From the NCBI GenBank assembly GCA_011048585.1, contig DSDS01000124.1, forward strand, positions 1 to 5,772: a stretch of 5,772 bases of DNA, read 5' to 3'. The stretch is from Desulfurivibrio alkaliphilus. Lineage in GTDB: Bacteria > Desulfobacterota > Desulfobulbia > Desulfobulbales > Desulfurivibrionaceae. A model generated the notes under the pieces. That model was not told the origin of the DNA, made no database searches, and worked only from the letters and a program-made list of their open reading frames with translations. Positions within the stretch are counted from its first letter, which is position 1. Every line of letters starts with the position of its first letter. Of this stretch, positions 5,573 to 5,772 are shown piece by piece. A program made the translations under genes and the position numbers.

Positions 5573-5772
5573 ATGCTCACCCCCCACTCCCCCCGCTCTT
5601 TCCCCATCTTCCTTATTCTCGCCCTGCTGCTGGCGGCGTTGTCGGCCGGTTGCGGCAATCCCGAGCAGAAAAAACAGGCCCACTATGATAAAGGGCTGGA
5701 GTACGCGGAAAAGGGGGAGCACCGAGCCGCCATTCTCGAGTTTCGTAACGCGGTCCGGATCGACGGCAAGTA
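5573..5772 (+). CDS. prsT: TPR-repeat lipoprotein, PrsT-like, N-terminal part (cut by window edge)
   Basis: The first 66 codons of a lipoprotein that runs off the right edge. The signal peptide has a hydrophobic stretch at about 10-23 and the lipobox LSAGC with Cys27. Gly follows the Cys, which fits outer-membrane anchoring. After a short linker, one tetratricopeptide-like helix pair is visible at about 36-66: the Y38/G41/Y44 pattern, KGEHRAAILEFRNAV (47-61), then the start of the next unit. The consensus of aligned Gly, Ala-Ala and Asn-Ala at the end of helix B is the style of the first repeat in PrsT, the long TPR lipoprotein of PEP-CTERM/exosortase loci. The PEP-CTERM gene next door supports this. 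PrsT is about 900 residues long in known systems, so most would lie outside. GAGGA (5563-5567) sits 5 bases before the ATG. A TPR lipoprotein is well supported; the PrsT name rests partly on context. Confidence 0.75.
   Translation, partial: MLTPHSPRSFPIFLILALLLAALSAGCGNPEQKKQAHYDKGLEYAEKGEHRAAILEFRNAVRIDGK

Noticed and set aside
5204..5722. Open frame of 172 codons on the minus strand, opposite the end of the PEP-CTERM gene, the terminator and the start of the TPR lipoprotein
   Set aside because: It runs across a strong terminator and two supported genes and shows no domain. Its hydrophobic start is the antisense of the lipoprotein signal region.

Overview
The window looks like part of an exopolysaccharide (EPS) and PEP-CTERM surface-protein locus from a GC-rich Gram-negative bacterium. 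The PEP-CTERM C-terminal signal, two lipoprotein signal peptides and a near-consensus sigma-54 promoter all point to a diderm with the exosortase type of protein sorting. A proteobacterial or Desulfobacterota-like host is my best guess. The taxonomic call is inference and of low confidence.

Left part (1-4418, all on the minus strand). Reading in the direction of transcription, a short predicted lipoprotein comes first. It is followed by a membrane polyprenyl-phosphate sugar transferase, then by rfbA, rfbC, rfbD and rfbB (rmlA, rmlC, rmlD, rmlB), which make dTDP-L-rhamnose. The genes are tightly packed. There are 2 bases between the transferase and rfbA, 4-base ATGA overlaps at rfbA/rfbC and rfbC/rfbD, and a 16-base overlap at rfbD/rfbB. 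rfbB runs off the left edge, so only its first 141 codons are present. Together these genes would supply a nucleotide-activated rhamnose donor and the enzyme that loads the first sugar phosphate onto the lipid carrier for a rhamnose-containing surface polysaccharide.

Centre (4419-4763). This 345-base divergent intergenic region is the most informative non-coding part. It carries a near-perfect sigma-54 (-24/-12) promoter facing right, TGGCATGTTTGTTGCT at 4679-4694. About 70-140 bases upstream lies a cluster of CGAACCG half-sites in both orientations, which looks like an enhancer for a sigma-54 activator. A weak sigma-70-like promoter faces left toward the EPS operon.

Right part (4764-5772, plus strand). 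A 207-residue secreted PEP-CTERM protein is followed by a strong intrinsic terminator. After that comes the start of a TPR-repeat lipoprotein that resembles PrsT of the PEP-CTERM system; it is cut by the right edge. In known PEP-CTERM loci, prsT lies with prsK/prsR (a sensor kinase and sigma-54 response regulator) and the exosortase. The layout therefore suggests that those genes continue to the right and that PrsR-type regulation acts on the promoter seen here.
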